DNA of 64,000 nucleotides from Pseudoduganella albidiflava (lineage in GTDB: Bacteria; Pseudomonadota; Gammaproteobacteria; Burkholderiales; Burkholderiaceae_D): assembly GCF_004322755.1 (NCBI RefSeq), contig NZ_CP036401.1:1178001-1242000 (forward strand). The letters run 5' to 3'. Shown in pieces: positions 11,970-20,725 of the stretch (position 1 is the stretch's first letter; each line of letters opens with the position of its first letter). The notes beneath the pieces are model-generated. The model was given only the letters and a program-made list of their open reading frames with translations. It ran no database searches and was not told the DNA's origin. A program made the translations under genes and the position numbers.

Positions 11970-13031
11970 TCACGGAATCAGTTTTTCCCGCTTCAACCTT
12001 TCAAACAGGTCGAAGAACGCCTCCGGCGTGCCCTGGTAGTCGAGGAAGCCGGCCTTGCGGCTCTTGGTCATGTCGGTGATGACTTCCATCGGCCGCCCCA
12101 GGTCGGCGTCGGTATGCCACCAAGACGCGAGCCGCGTGACGTCCGGTTCGGCCAGCCCGTGCTGCCGGGCGATCTCGCTCCATAGCGCAGGCGCATCCTG
12201 CATGCGCGATTCCAGCGGGCTGATCTCCACGGGCAGCGGCGCGGCCGCCACGCCGAAGTAGTCGGCCAGCTTCGGCCACAGCCACTGCCAGCGGAACACG
12301 TCGCCGTTCACCACGTTGAAATCCTCGTTCGCGCCCGCCGGGCTGGTCGAGGCCCACTGCAGGTGCCGTGCCAGCAGGCGCGCATCCGTCATATCCACCA
12401 GGCCTTCCCATTGCTGGCGGCTGCCGGGGAAGACGAACGGCTGGCCGGTGTGCCGGCACAGCGCGGCATACACCGCCAGCGTCTGGCCCATGTTCATCGC
12501 ATTGCCGACCGCGAAGCCGATGATCGTGTGCGGCCGGTGCACGCTCCAGGTGAAGCCATACTGCCGCGCCGCGTCGAACAGGCGGTCTTCCTGCTCATAG
12601 TAAAAATTGGGCACGTCCTGCCGGCCCTGTTCCTCGCGGAACGGCGTGATCGGTACCGCACCCTTGCCGTAGGCATCGAACGGTCCGAGGTAATGCTTGA
12701 GGCCCGTCACCAGCGCGACGTGGCGCACGCTGCCGGCCGGGCCGACCGCGCCGAGCACGTTCTTCACCATGGCGCCGTTGACGCGGATGTTTTCCTCTTC
12801 ATTGGCCTGCCGCGACCAGGCGGTGATGAAGACGTGGCTGGGGTCGACGCCGGCCAGCGCCTGCGCCACGTCGGGCGAGGTCAGGTCGGCGCTGATCTGG
12901 CGCACGCCCGGCACGCCCGGCGTGCGGCCGCGCGATACGCCATGCACTGCCCAGCCTTCGGCCAGCAGCCGTTCGGCCAGCGCGCTGCCGACCACGCCGC
13001 TGCTGCCGATGATGAGTGCCTTGTTGGTCAT
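11970..13031 (-). CDS. PRISE-like short-chain dehydrogenase/reductase
   Basis: A 353-residue NAD(P)-dependent reductase of the extended SDR type. The N-terminal Rossmann motif is GSSGVVGSA (residues 9-17), preceded by ALII. Further signs of the PRISE (progesterone 5-beta-reductase/iridoid synthase-like) group are a NFYYEQED segment (about 142-149), whose tyrosine stands where these enzymes keep the catalytic one. The segment WSVHRPHTIIGFAVGNAMNM follows it. These enzymes reduce activated C=C bonds of enones; the bacterial substrate is unknown. It is monocistronic and convergent with hemS. A GAGCAG sequence precedes the ATG. Confidence 0.85.
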   Translation of the reverse strand: MTNKALIIGSSGVVGSALAERLLAEGWAVHGVSRGRTPGVPGVRQISADLTSPDVAQALAGVDPSHVFITAWSRQANEEENIRVNGAMVKNVLGAVGPAGSVRHVALVTGLKHYLGPFDAYGKGAVPITPFREEQGRQDVPNFYYEQEDRLFDAARQYGFTWSVHRPHTIIGFAVGNAMNMGQTLAVYAALCRHTGQPFVFPGSRQQWEGLVDMTDARLLARHLQWASTSPAGANEDFNVVNGDVFRWQWLWPKLADYFGVAAAPLPVEISPLESRMQDAPALWSEIARQHGLAEPDVTRLASWWHTDADLGRPMEVITDMTKSRKAGFLDYQGTPEAFFDLFERLKREKLIP

Positions 13032-13120
13032 GCTCTGCTCCTGTTGGACAAAGCAGGACTCTAGCCGTTATTGGCGGCGCCTGCAGGAGCGGTGCGCCGC
13101 CGGGCGCCACGGCATAACGA

Positions 13121-14248
13121 TCAGCCGGCGACCGCCTTCACGCCCAGGGCCGGATCGTCCGTGAAGAAGCCGTCCAGGCCCAGCTCCAGGTAGCGCCGCA
13201 TCTCGGCAATGGAGCCCGCTTCGTTGCGCGCGTGCTCGCCGCCGCCATCGCGGAAATCGGCCGCGATGAAGCGGTTCTCGGGGCGGAACGTCCACGTTTC
13301 CAGACGAAGGCCGGCGGCGCGGGCATCGCTTGCCAGCGAGGTCGGCGCTGCGAGCCGGCCATCCTTCGCCAGCGGAATCAGGGCACGCGTGGGCGGCGAG
13401 AACACGTCGGCGTACCGGGCGATCTCGCGCAGGCCGGCCGGCGTCGCCATCTCCGCGTAGGTGAGCGAACCGCCGGCGGCGGCCACGTCGCTCGGCTTCA
13501 CGGGACCGATGCCGACCAGCTGCATCAGGCGCAGGTTGGTGCGCTTGTCCAGTTTCTCGCGCAGCAGGCGCAGGTTGGCCACTTCGAACGACTGGATCTC
13601 GACCGGCGCGCGGCGCGTGTATTCGTGCGCGGCCAGGGTGGCCATGAAACGCTCTTCCAGCGGCAGGCCGGCGCGGGCAAAGTAGGTGGAATGCTTCAGT
13701 TCCGGCACCAGGCCGATCACGCGGCCGATCGTGGCCGACTGCGCGGCCACGAAGTCGATCACTTCCTCGAACGTCACCACCTGGAACATGCCGTCGTAGC
13801 TGGCACTTTCCGGGCGCGATACGGGAATGCGCTCGATGGCGCGCAGTGTCTTCAGCTCGGCCAGCGTGAAATCGTCGACGAACCAGCCTTCGTGGGTGTC
13901 GCCGTCGATCGTCCTGCGCACGCGGCGGCTGGCGAACTCCGGGCGTTTCGCCACGTCGGTCGTCTCGGCGAGGAACGCTTCGTGGCGCGCCACCAGCACG
14001 CCGTCCTTGGTCGACACCAGGTCCGGCTCGATGAAATCGGCGCCGTCCGCGATGGCCTTGGCATAGGCGGCCAGCGTGTGCTCGGGCCGCAGCGCCGAGG
14101 CGCCGCGGTGCGCGAACACCAGCGGCCGCGCCGGCCCCGCTGTCGCGGCGGCCGGCAGCAGCGTACCGGCCAGGCCCGCGGCGGTGGCTGCCGCGGTTTT
14201 CGTGGCCGCCGCGATGAAGCCGCGGCGGGAGAGATATCGTCCGGTCAT
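13121..14248 (-). CDS. Glycerophosphodiester phosphodiesterase, Tat-exported
   Basis: The 375-residue product is a GlpQ-type periplasmic enzyme that splits glycerophosphodiesters into glycerol 3-phosphate and an alcohol. A twin-arginine signal is visible (SRRGFI, residues 7-12, then an alanine-rich hydrophobic stretch to about 38). Catalytic and metal residues of the GDPD TIM barrel are present: His47-Arg48 in AHRGAS, Glu74 and Asp76 in FIEPDL, and His89 in ARHEAF. The start overlaps the stop of the upstream TonB receptor (ATGA), so the two are one operon. This suggests the receptor brings in a phosphodiester that this enzyme cleaves. Confidence 0.93.
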   Translation of the reverse strand: MTGRYLSRRGFIAAATKTAAATAAGLAGTLLPAAATAGPARPLVFAHRGASALRPEHTLAAYAKAIADGADFIEPDLVSTKDGVLVARHEAFLAETTDVAKRPEFASRRVRRTIDGDTHEGWFVDDFTLAELKTLRAIERIPVSRPESASYDGMFQVVTFEEVIDFVAAQSATIGRVIGLVPELKHSTYFARAGLPLEERFMATLAAHEYTRRAPVEIQSFEVANLRLLREKLDKRTNLRLMQLVGIGPVKPSDVAAAGGSLTYAEMATPAGLREIARYADVFSPPTRALIPLAKDGRLAAPTSLASDARAAGLRLETWTFRPENRFIAADFRDGGGEHARNEAGSIAEMRRYLELGLDGFFTDDPALGVKAVAG

Positions 14249-16629
14249 CTGAAGTCCGCCATCAAGGTGAGGAACCCCTGCCGCGGGGCGATCGGGAAGG
14301 TATTGTACGTCTTGTCGGCCGCGCCCACGACGACGTTCAGGTCGCCGCGGCGATCGGCCAGGTTCGTCACGTTGAGGCGATAGCGCGCGTTCTTCACCCA
14401 GGTGCCGTCCAGGAAGGGCAGCTTGCCCGATACGCCGAGGCCCATCAGGAAGTAGCTGCTCACGGACAGGTCGTTGGTGTACGTCGCGTAGCGCTTGCCC
14501 ACGTAGTCGCCCGTCAGCTGGACTTCGACGCCCGCCAGGTTCAGCGAGGCGACGAACTTGTTCATCCATTGCGGACTGCCGGGGATGTTCTTGCCGGCCG
14601 TCGGCACGGTGGCCGCGCCATTCAGGTAGTTGTCCTCGTACTTCGAGCGGTTGTACGAGATCGCGTCGTAGAACGAGAAGGTGCGGCCGAAGTGGAACGT
14701 GCCGGAGAGGTCGATGCCGTCGATCTTCACGTTGCCCACGTTGGCCAGCACCGGGTTGCCGCCGATGATCGAGGAAATCACCGGGGTCGGGCTGATCGTC
14801 AGCAGGCGGTCCTTGAAGTTCACGTGGTAGACGCTGACCTGGCCATCGAAGCCGGTCAGCGGGCCGGCGCTGAACGAACGGCTGCTGCGCAGGCCACCTT
14901 CGAACGTGACCGAGGTTTCCGGTTTCGCGGTGGACTTGAACAGGTCGAACGCCGACTGGCTGGCCAGGCTCCACGGCGATGCGCCGCCGCCGCCATAGGT
15001 GACGAACTGGCGCATGTTCTTCTGCACGTTGACGAAGGCCTGGTCGCTCGCCGTGATGTCCCAGCGTGCGCCCAGCTGTGGCAGGAACCACTTCTTCGTG
15101 TCGATATCGCCTTCCGGCAGTGCCCTGGAACCGCCGGCGATGGCGCCCACCTTCGGCTGCACCGGCATCATGCCGCGGGCGAACTGCAGGCTGGACTTGA
15201 AGCCGCCCTGCAGCACCAGGCCGGGGCGCACGCGCCATTCGTCCTGCAGGTGCAGCTGGACCACCTTGTTGTCGATCTCGCTGCCGTACTGCGTGATCAG
15301 CGGATTTTCCGGGCGGTCGTAGGGCGAGCTGGGGTTGTCGACGTCCAGCGCGTACCAGCGGCGATACGCTTGCGAGTCATTTTTCTCGAACCACAGGCCG
15401 CCCTGCAGCGTGTGGTCGCCGATCTCGGTGCGCAGCGTCGACAGCCAGCCGGTGCGATTGATGCGGTATTCCGTGGTGCGCGTGGCATAGCCGGAATTGC
15501 CGAACACCTGCTTCAGGTTCTGGTTCGGGTAGTAGACGGCGAACAGCGCGGGCAGGCCGGCCACGCCGATCGGGCCGGCAACCACGCCCACGCCGTCGTC
15601 GTAATGGTAGTAGACCTGGTTCGACCAGGTGGTGCTGTCGTTGATGTTCCAGTCGTACTTCACATAGCCGAGGTAATCCTCGCGCTGCGCGTCGCTGTAG
15701 TAGTTGCGGTAGTTGTTGCCTTCGGCGGGCGGCGTGGCACCGGCCGGCGACAGGTAGTTGAGCGCGGCCTGGAAGTCCGGGTACAGGAAGGGGCGGGTGT
15801 ACGGCTGGTATTTCTCGGTGGCCGAGTGGACCGTGCTGTCCTCGTTCGGCTCGATCTTGTCGCTGTAGTTGAAGAAGACGGTGAGGCGGCCGGTGGCGTT
15901 GTCGTTGACGAACTTGGCGTTGAGCTGGTCGCCGCCCTGGCGGCCGTGGAAATCCCAGGCGCGCGCTTCGTGGTGCATGGCGGAGACATACACGCTGGCG
16001 TCGCCGATCTTGCCCGAGTCATAGCGCAGGAACGTGCGCGACGTCTTGTGGCTGCCGAGGGTCTGCTGCACGGCGACGTTGCGCTCGGCCAGCGGGTCCG
16101 ACGAGAACGTTTCGATGGTGCCGCCCAGGTTGCTGGTGGACGCGGTGGCCAGGTCGCCGGCGCCGGAGGACAGCACCACGCCGCGCACGTTTTCCGAGAT
16201 CACGGCGCGCTGCGGCGACAGGCCGTTGTAGTTGCCGTATTGCTGGTCGCCCAGCGGCACGCCATCCATCGTGTAGCCCAGCTGCTGGCCCGAGAAGCCG
16301 TGCACGAACAGCGACAGGTTCTGCTCATTGTTGCCCCACGGGTCGGCGGTCTGGAAGCTGACGCCGGGCAGCGTCTGCAGCGCCTTCAGCGGATTGGTGC
16401 CGGGCAGGATCTTCTGGATCTCGTCGCCCTTCAGCGCCACCGAGGAGCGGGTGCGGCGCGTGGCCACTTCCACCGTCGCCATCGGACCGGCCGCCGCTGC
16501 CGCGGCTTCGCTGCCTGCATCCACGGCGCCGCTTTCCATCGCCGCCACCGCCGTCGCCACCTGCTGTGCCATCGCCAGCGGCGCCAGCGCCAGGCTCGCC
16601 ACCATGGCGGCCTTGATCTGTTTCTTCAT
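14245..16629 (-). CDS. TonB-dependent receptor, operon with glycerophosphodiesterase
   Basis: A 794-residue outer-membrane receptor. The signal peptide ends near residue 21 (LAPLAMA-Q). An Ala-rich linker precedes the TonB box/plug region (TVEVATRRTRSSVALKG, then NPLKALQTLPGVSF and GYTMDGVPLGDQQYG). The barrel fills the remainder and the protein ends FLTLMADFR with phenylalanine next to last. It lacks an iron-type Fur box. The stop overlaps the phosphodiesterase start, so the natural guess is uptake of a phosphorus-containing substrate rather than a siderophore. A possible Pho box lies upstream. Substrate assignment is inference. Confidence 0.9.
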   Translation of the reverse strand: MKKQIKAAMVASLALAPLAMAQQVATAVAAMESGAVDAGSEAAAAAAGPMATVEVATRRTRSSVALKGDEIQKILPGTNPLKALQTLPGVSFQTADPWGNNEQNLSLFVHGFSGQQLGYTMDGVPLGDQQYGNYNGLSPQRAVISENVRGVVLSSGAGDLATASTSNLGGTIETFSSDPLAERNVAVQQTLGSHKTSRTFLRYDSGKIGDASVYVSAMHHEARAWDFHGRQGGDQLNAKFVNDNATGRLTVFFNYSDKIEPNEDSTVHSATEKYQPYTRPFLYPDFQAALNYLSPAGATPPAEGNNYRNYYSDAQREDYLGYVKYDWNINDSTTWSNQVYYHYDDGVGVVAGPIGVAGLPALFAVYYPNQNLKQVFGNSGYATRTTEYRINRTGWLSTLRTEIGDHTLQGGLWFEKNDSQAYRRWYALDVDNPSSPYDRPENPLITQYGSEIDNKVVQLHLQDEWRVRPGLVLQGGFKSSLQFARGMMPVQPKVGAIAGGSRALPEGDIDTKKWFLPQLGARWDITASDQAFVNVQKNMRQFVTYGGGGASPWSLASQSAFDLFKSTAKPETSVTFEGGLRSSRSFSAGPLTGFDGQVSVYHVNFKDRLLTISPTPVISSIIGGNPVLANVGNVKIDGIDLSGTFHFGRTFSFYDAISYNRSKYEDNYLNGAATVPTAGKNIPGSPQWMNKFVASLNLAGVEVQLTGDYVGKRYATYTNDLSVSSYFLMGLGVSGKLPFLDGTWVKNARYRLNVTNLADRRGDLNVVVGAADKTYNTFPIAPRQGFLTLMADFR

Positions 16630-16687
16630 CGTTAGCTCGTCGTTAAGTTGGTTGAAAATGCAACGACGCGGAGCGTAGCGAGACGAT

Positions 16688-16705
16688 GTGACGGCGTGAT
16701 GACTG
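16688..16705 (-). promoter_or_regulatory. Possible Pho box upstream of the receptor-phosphodiesterase operon
   Basis: On the minus strand CAGTCAT and CCGTCAC are separated by exactly four bases, the 7-4-7 layout of PhoB sites (CTGTCAT direct repeats). Each half differs from consensus by one base. The spacer is not AT-rich, which weakens the call. It lies about 60-75 bases before the receptor start. Confidence 0.4.
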
Positions 16706-16723
16706 CCCGAAACAATGTTTTCT

Positions 16724-16820
16724 GAAACCGGGGTCAGACCCCGGTTTCAGGAAATGTTTCCCAGATTCGGGGTCTGACCCCGGTTACAGGAAACACCTCA
16801 GATTCGGGGTCTGACCCCGG
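16724..16820. repeat. Three GGGGTCWGACCCC palindromes in tandem
   Basis: The core GGGGTCAGACCCC occurs at 16730-16742, inside a larger perfect palindrome with GAAACC/GGTTTC flanks. GGGGTCTGACCCC cores follow at 16769-16781 and 16806-16818. The last two lie in a 37-bp tandem unit that also contains GGTTACAGGAAACACC. The same core is found in tandem at 57081-57134. This is the first part of a 449-bp gene-free stretch (16630-17078) that also holds a truncated 229-type repeat and the hslO terminator. Confidence 0.85.
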
Positions 16821-16907
16821 TTACAGGAAACACCGAACGAGTGTTGTAAGCAGCTCGGGGACTGTCCCTGCTGTTGAATAACTAACGGTAATTCATAAGG
16901 AATATTT

Positions 16908-16999
16908 CAGGAGGGACTGGAGGGAGTAATGGCATGCATGCCATTACCGCTTGGCAGGCGCGGAGCATGCTCCGCGAAACCCCTGCCGCGCCCCCGGTG
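16908..16999. repeat. Truncated, inverted copy of the 229-bp structured repeat
   Basis: Read on the minus strand, this segment matches the right half of the elements at 6561 and 44574. It keeps the CAGGAGGGA end, the central-GCATGC hairpin (AATGGC/GCCATT), then GCAGGCGCG, a second hairpin GCGGAGC/GCTCCGC and GAAACCCCTGC. Both stems differ in sequence from the full copies but keep perfect pairing. The left half of the element is missing. Confidence 0.7.
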
Positions 17000-17032
17000 T
17001 TGTTTTGCGACCAGCTCAACCGTTGAGGCAAT

Positions 17033-17055
17033 AAAAAACCCACCGGGAGGGCGGG
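17033..17055 (-). terminator. Intrinsic terminator of the hslO operon
   Basis: On the minus strand CCCGCC and GGTGGG pair with one G-U wobble around a 5-base loop and run into six T residues. It lies 24 bases beyond the hslO stop. Confidence 0.7.
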
Positions 17056-17078
17056 CTTGGGCAGGGAAGGGAGGCTGG

Positions 17079-18020
17079 TCAGTGCTTGGCTTCGCTAGGG
17101 TGGATCAGCGCTTCGGCGGGGGCGTCGCTGGCGAACAGCTGGGCGCAGTCGACGGCGTCGTATTCATAGTGCTTGCCGCAGAAGTCGCAGTTGATGCCCA
17201 GCTTGCCCTGCTCGGCCAGCGCGTCTTCCACTTCGGCCTGGCCCAGCATCTTGAGCATGTTGCCGACCTTGTCGCGCGTGCAGCTGCAGTGGAACGACGG
17301 GTGCACCGGATCGAACACGCGGATGGTTTCTTCCCAGAACAGGCGCTTTTGCAGCACGTCGATCTCGGTGGACAGCAGTTCCTCTTCCTTCAGCGTGCGC
17401 CCCAGCATGACGGCGCGGTTCCAGGTTTCCAGCGCCTCTTCCGGCGTGACGGGATTCGCTTCGGCCTTGCCGCCATGCAGCGGCAGCTTTTGCAGCAGCA
17501 GGCCGCGCGCCACGTTGTCGTCGGCGGCCAGCCACAGCTGCGTGTCCAGCTGCTCGGAACGGAGCATGTAGTGTTCGATCACGGTGGCGACATCCTCGCC
17601 GTCGAGCGGCACCACGCCCTGGTACGGCTGCTGGCCCGGCACTTTCTCGGCCGGGTCGAGCGTGATCACGAAGCGGCCGCGGCCCGTCTGGTTCAGCAGG
17701 TCCGTCAGGTTCGCATCGTCGGCGATGGCGGCGTCCTCGTTCAGCTTCGCGGTGGCGCGCATGCGCAGCTGGGAATCGCATTCGACCACCAGCAGGCGCA
17801 CCGGGCCGTCGCCATGGATCTGCATCACGATGGAGCCGTTGAATTTCAGGTTGGCCGACAGCAGGGCCGCGGCGGACACCATCTGCCCCAGCAGCCGCTT
17901 GACGGCCACCGGATACTGGTGGCGCGCCTGGATCTCGCGCCACGTGGCCGAGATGTCGACCAGCTCGCCCCGCACGGCGGCGTTCTCGAAAATGAATTTT
18001 TGCAGGGTATCCTGGGTCAT
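17079..18020 (-). CDS. hslO: Redox-regulated chaperone Hsp33
   Basis: Hsp33 is a cytoplasmic holdase switched on by oxidative unfolding. The 313-residue product has the four zinc-binding cysteines of the redox switch: Cys245 and Cys247 in HCSC, and Cys278 and Cys281 in CDFC. The spacing is the usual C-x-C...C-x-x-C. The N-terminal domain has the conserved GELVDISATWREI region. The gene starts three bases after the stop of the gamma carbonic anhydrase gene, so they form one minus-strand operon ending at the terminator at 17033-17055. Confidence 0.96.
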   Translation of the reverse strand: MTQDTLQKFIFENAAVRGELVDISATWREIQARHQYPVAVKRLLGQMVSAAALLSANLKFNGSIVMQIHGDGPVRLLVVECDSQLRMRATAKLNEDAAIADDANLTDLLNQTGRGRFVITLDPAEKVPGQQPYQGVVPLDGEDVATVIEHYMLRSEQLDTQLWLAADDNVARGLLLQKLPLHGGKAEANPVTPEEALETWNRAVMLGRTLKEEELLSTEIDVLQKRLFWEETIRVFDPVHPSFHCSCTRDKVGNMLKMLGQAEVEDALAEQGKLGINCDFCGKHYEYDAVDCAQLFASDAPAEALIHPSEAKH

Positions 18021-18023
18021 GCG

Positions 18024-18548
18024 TTATCCAATCTTTTTCAAATTTGTCTTGAACAGCTGCGCGCGTTCCACGTAGCTGTCGGCGCTGCCTTGCAGCCGCG
18101 CCACGTCGTCCGCCGCCAGCTCGCGCACGGCCTTGGCCGGGGAACCGATGATCAGCACGTTGTCGGGGAATTCCTTGCCCTCGGTGACCAGGGCACCCGC
18201 GCCGACCAGGCAACCCTTGCCGATCTTCGCGCCGTTCAGGATCACGGCCTGGATGCCGACCAGCGCGCCGTCGCCGATGGTGCAGCCGTGCAGCATGGCC
18301 TGGTGGCCGATCGTGACGTTGCGGCCGATCGTCAGCGGATAGCCCATGTCGGTATGCATCACCGTACCTTCCTGCACATTGCTGTTCGCGCCGATCGTGA
18401 TGCGCTCGTTGTCGCCGCGCAGCGTGGCACCGAACCACACCGAGCTGTTCGCCTCCAGCGTGACCTTGCCGATCACTGTGGCAGTGTCGGCCACGAAGGC
18501 GGTGGCGTCGATGTCGGGCGCATCCGTGCCCAACTGGTAGATCGTCAT
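18024..18548 (-). CDS. Gamma carbonic anhydrase-like hexapeptide protein
   Basis: A 174-residue left-handed beta-helix protein of the YrdA/PaaY gamma carbonic anhydrase group. The three metal-ligand histidines are present: His65 in VMHTD, and His82 and His87 in GHQAMLHGC. Hexapeptide repeats ([18 protein letters not shown]) run through residues 74-125. Some members hydrate CO2 and others have no measured activity, so the catalytic role is not certain. It is the first gene of a two-gene operon with hslO, with a three-base gap, which places it in a stress setting. Confidence 0.92.
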   Translation of the reverse strand: MTIYQLGTDAPDIDATAFVADTATVIGKVTLEANSSVWFGATLRGDNERITIGANSNVQEGTVMHTDMGYPLTIGRNVTIGHQAMLHGCTIGDGALVGIQAVILNGAKIGKGCLVGAGALVTEGKEFPDNVLIIGSPAKAVRELAADDVARLQGSADSYVERAQLFKTNLKKIG

Positions 18549-18726
18549 GGCTTGGCCTTGTCCGGGGAAAATATTGGCGACATTTTACGCCCTTGCGCCC
18601 CGGAAGCCGTGCCGTTCACATTTGCAAGGCGAATAAGCACGATCGTGCTAAACTTGCTTCGACAAGGACTTTCTTCAACGAAGGTCCGCATATTGCGACG
18701 ACACCGACCATTTCAAGACCAGCCCC

Positions 18727-19602
18727 ATGACACCGTCCCGTTCCGATTTCCTCACCGTGCGCGGCCTGCGCACCCATGTCCGCCACTGGGGCCGCGAAGG
18801 CGCGCCGAAGATCTTCATGCTGCACGGCTGGATGGACGTCGGCGCGTCGTTCCAGTTCGTGGTCGATCACCTGGGTGGCGACTGGCATGTCATCGCCCCC
18901 GACTGGCGCGGTTTCGGCCTGACCGAGCGGTCCGGTACCGACACTTACTGGTTCCCCGACTACCTGGCCGACCTGGAGGCGATCCTGCGCCATTACCAGC
19001 CGGAAGGGCAGGTCGACCTGGTCGGCCACAGCATGGGCGGCAACATCGCCGGCATCTATGCGGGCGTGCGGCCGGAACGGATCCGCCGCTTCGTCAACCT
19101 GGAAGGCTTCGGCCTGACGGGCGCGAAGCCGGAGGACGCGCCGAAGCGCTATGCGAAATGGCTGGACGAACTGCTCGATCCACCGGCGATGAAGGGTTAC
19201 CCGACCCGGGAAGCCGTCGCGGCACGCCTGCAGAAGACCAACCCGCGCCTGACCGACGAGCGGGCGGCCTTCCTGGCGAAACACTGGTCAGCCCGCAATG
19301 CGGCCGGCGAATGGGAAATCCTCGGCGACCCGGTGCACAAGCAGGCCAGCCCGCTGCCGTACCACGCCGAGGACATCATGGCGTGCTGGCGCCGCATCAC
19401 CGCCCCGGTGCTGTGGGTGGAAGCGGCGGACACCAATATGTGGCTGTGGCTGGGCGGGCCGGAAGAGGGCCGGCGCGAGGTCGACCGCAGGATGGCGCAT
19501 ATCGCCGACATCACGCCGAAGATGGTGCCCGATGCCGGCCACATGCTGCACCACGACCAGCCGGCGCTGCTGGCGGCGATGATCCGGGACTTCCTGGCCT
19601 GA
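18727..19602 (+). CDS. Alpha/beta hydrolase
   Basis: A 291-residue alpha/beta-hydrolase-fold enzyme. The nucleophile elbow GHSMGG places Ser102, the oxyanion-hole motif HGW is at 33-35, and the catalytic histidine is most likely His272 in DAGHMLHHDQ. A helical cap spans about residues 130-215. There is no signal peptide, so it is cytoplasmic. The substrate is not evident; the length and lid resemble the epoxide-hydrolase/haloalkane-dehalogenase-like superfamily, but Ser excludes those mechanisms. It is transcribed divergently from the carbonic anhydrase operon. Confidence 0.9.
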   Translation: MTPSRSDFLTVRGLRTHVRHWGREGAPKIFMLHGWMDVGASFQFVVDHLGGDWHVIAPDWRGFGLTERSGTDTYWFPDYLADLEAILRHYQPEGQVDLVGHSMGGNIAGIYAGVRPERIRRFVNLEGFGLTGAKPEDAPKRYAKWLDELLDPPAMKGYPTREAVAARLQKTNPRLTDERAAFLAKHWSARNAAGEWEILGDPVHKQASPLPYHAEDIMACWRRITAPVLWVEAADTNMWLWLGGPEEGRREVDRRMAHIADITPKMVPDAGHMLHHDQPALLAAMIRDFLA

Positions 19603-19764
19603 GTTCCCGCCGCGTTCGCGTGTCGTTCATTCGCATGTCGTTCATCCGAGTCTTGTTCATAGGCTCATGCCACGCCTCGTCTCATGCCACGCATAAATGC
19701 GCGCTTGCGGCGCCGCGCGGCGGGCGGCGGTACAATGACCGCTCGTTACCGTTTCCCTCCGCCC

Positions 19765-20598
19765 ATGCTGAAAGTCGACCTGCACTGCCATTCCAATGTT
19801 TCCGACGGCGTCCTCGCGCCTGCCGCCGTGGCGAAGTACGCGCGCCAGGCCGGCGTGGACGTGTGGGCATTGACCGACCACGATGAAGTGGGCGGCATCG
19901 CCGCCGCGCGCGCCGCGGCGCTCGAGCTGGGCATGCGCTTCGTGGCCGGCGTGGAGATCTCGATCACGTGGAGCGGCGAAACGGTGCACATCGTCGGCCT
20001 GAACATCGACGAGAACGATCCCGCGCTGCTGCGGGGGCTGGCCGCCACCCGCGAGGGCCGCGATGCGCGCGGCCGCGAGATCGGCGAACAGCTGGCCAAG
20101 GCCGGCATCCCCGGCGCCTACGAAGGCGCGCTGGAATTCGTCGACAACCCGGCGCTGATGTCGCGTACCCACTTCGCCCGCTTCCTGGTGCAGCAGGGCT
20201 ATTGCGCCAACACCCCGGAAGTGTTCCGCAAGTACCTGTCCGAAGGCAAGCCCGGTTTCGTGCCGCACCGCTGGGCCAGCCTGGAACAGGCCGTCGGCTG
20301 GATCCGGGGCGCCGGCGGGGTGGCCGTGATCGCCCACCCGGGCCGCTACCGCTTCACCCAGTTGCAGCAGGGCGTGCTGTTCGATGAGTTCAAGGAACTG
20401 GGCGGCAGCGCGATCGAAGTGGTGACCGGCAGCCATACGCCGGACCAGTACCCGGTGTATGCGCAGCTGGCCAATGCCTATGGCTTCCTGGCTTCGCGCG
20501 GCACCGATTTCCATGCGCCGGGCGAGGCGCGGGTGGATTTCGCCGCGCTGCCGCCGCTGCCGGCCAGCGTCACGCCGGTCTGGCACGACTGGACCTGA
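19765..20598 (+). CDS. rnm: PHP-domain 5'-3' exonuclease, RNase AM (YciV/TrpH) family
   Basis: The 277-residue product has the PHP phosphoesterase metal motifs: HCH at residues 7-9 in VDLHCHS, TDHD at 37-40, later AHPGRY and GTDFH near the C terminus. The E. coli relative YciV/TrpH (RNase AM) trims 5' ends of RNA. I prefer the ATG at 19765 because the family begins close to this motif and because a TACAAT -10-like hexamer overlaps the upstream ATG at 19735. Neither start has a good ribosome binding site. In E. coli and relatives yciV is next to yciO; here htpX lies between them. Confidence 0.87.
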   Translation: MLKVDLHCHSNVSDGVLAPAAVAKYARQAGVDVWALTDHDEVGGIAAARAAALELGMRFVAGVEISITWSGETVHIVGLNIDENDPALLRGLAATREGRDARGREIGEQLAKAGIPGAYEGALEFVDNPALMSRTHFARFLVQQGYCANTPEVFRKYLSEGKPGFVPHRWASLEQAVGWIRGAGGVAVIAHPGRYRFTQLQQGVLFDEFKELGGSAIEVVTGSHTPDQYPVYAQLANAYGFLASRGTDFHAPGEARVDFAALPPLPASVTPVWHDWT

Positions 20599-20725
20599 CG
20601 GCCCGCCTGGCCGGAAAAAGTCCCGGCCAGTGCATCTCCGTGGCTGGCGCCAGGCCGGAAATACCCTTGTAATTCTGTGGTTATAGCCTTATATGGCCCC
20701 TCGGATCACATCCGGAGACTTCTAC

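Noticed and set aside
16929..19886. Plus-strand open frame of 985 codons over hslO, the carbonic anhydrase and the hydrolase
   Set aside because: It crosses three well-supported genes in other frames, starts inside a repeat, and shows no recognisable motif.
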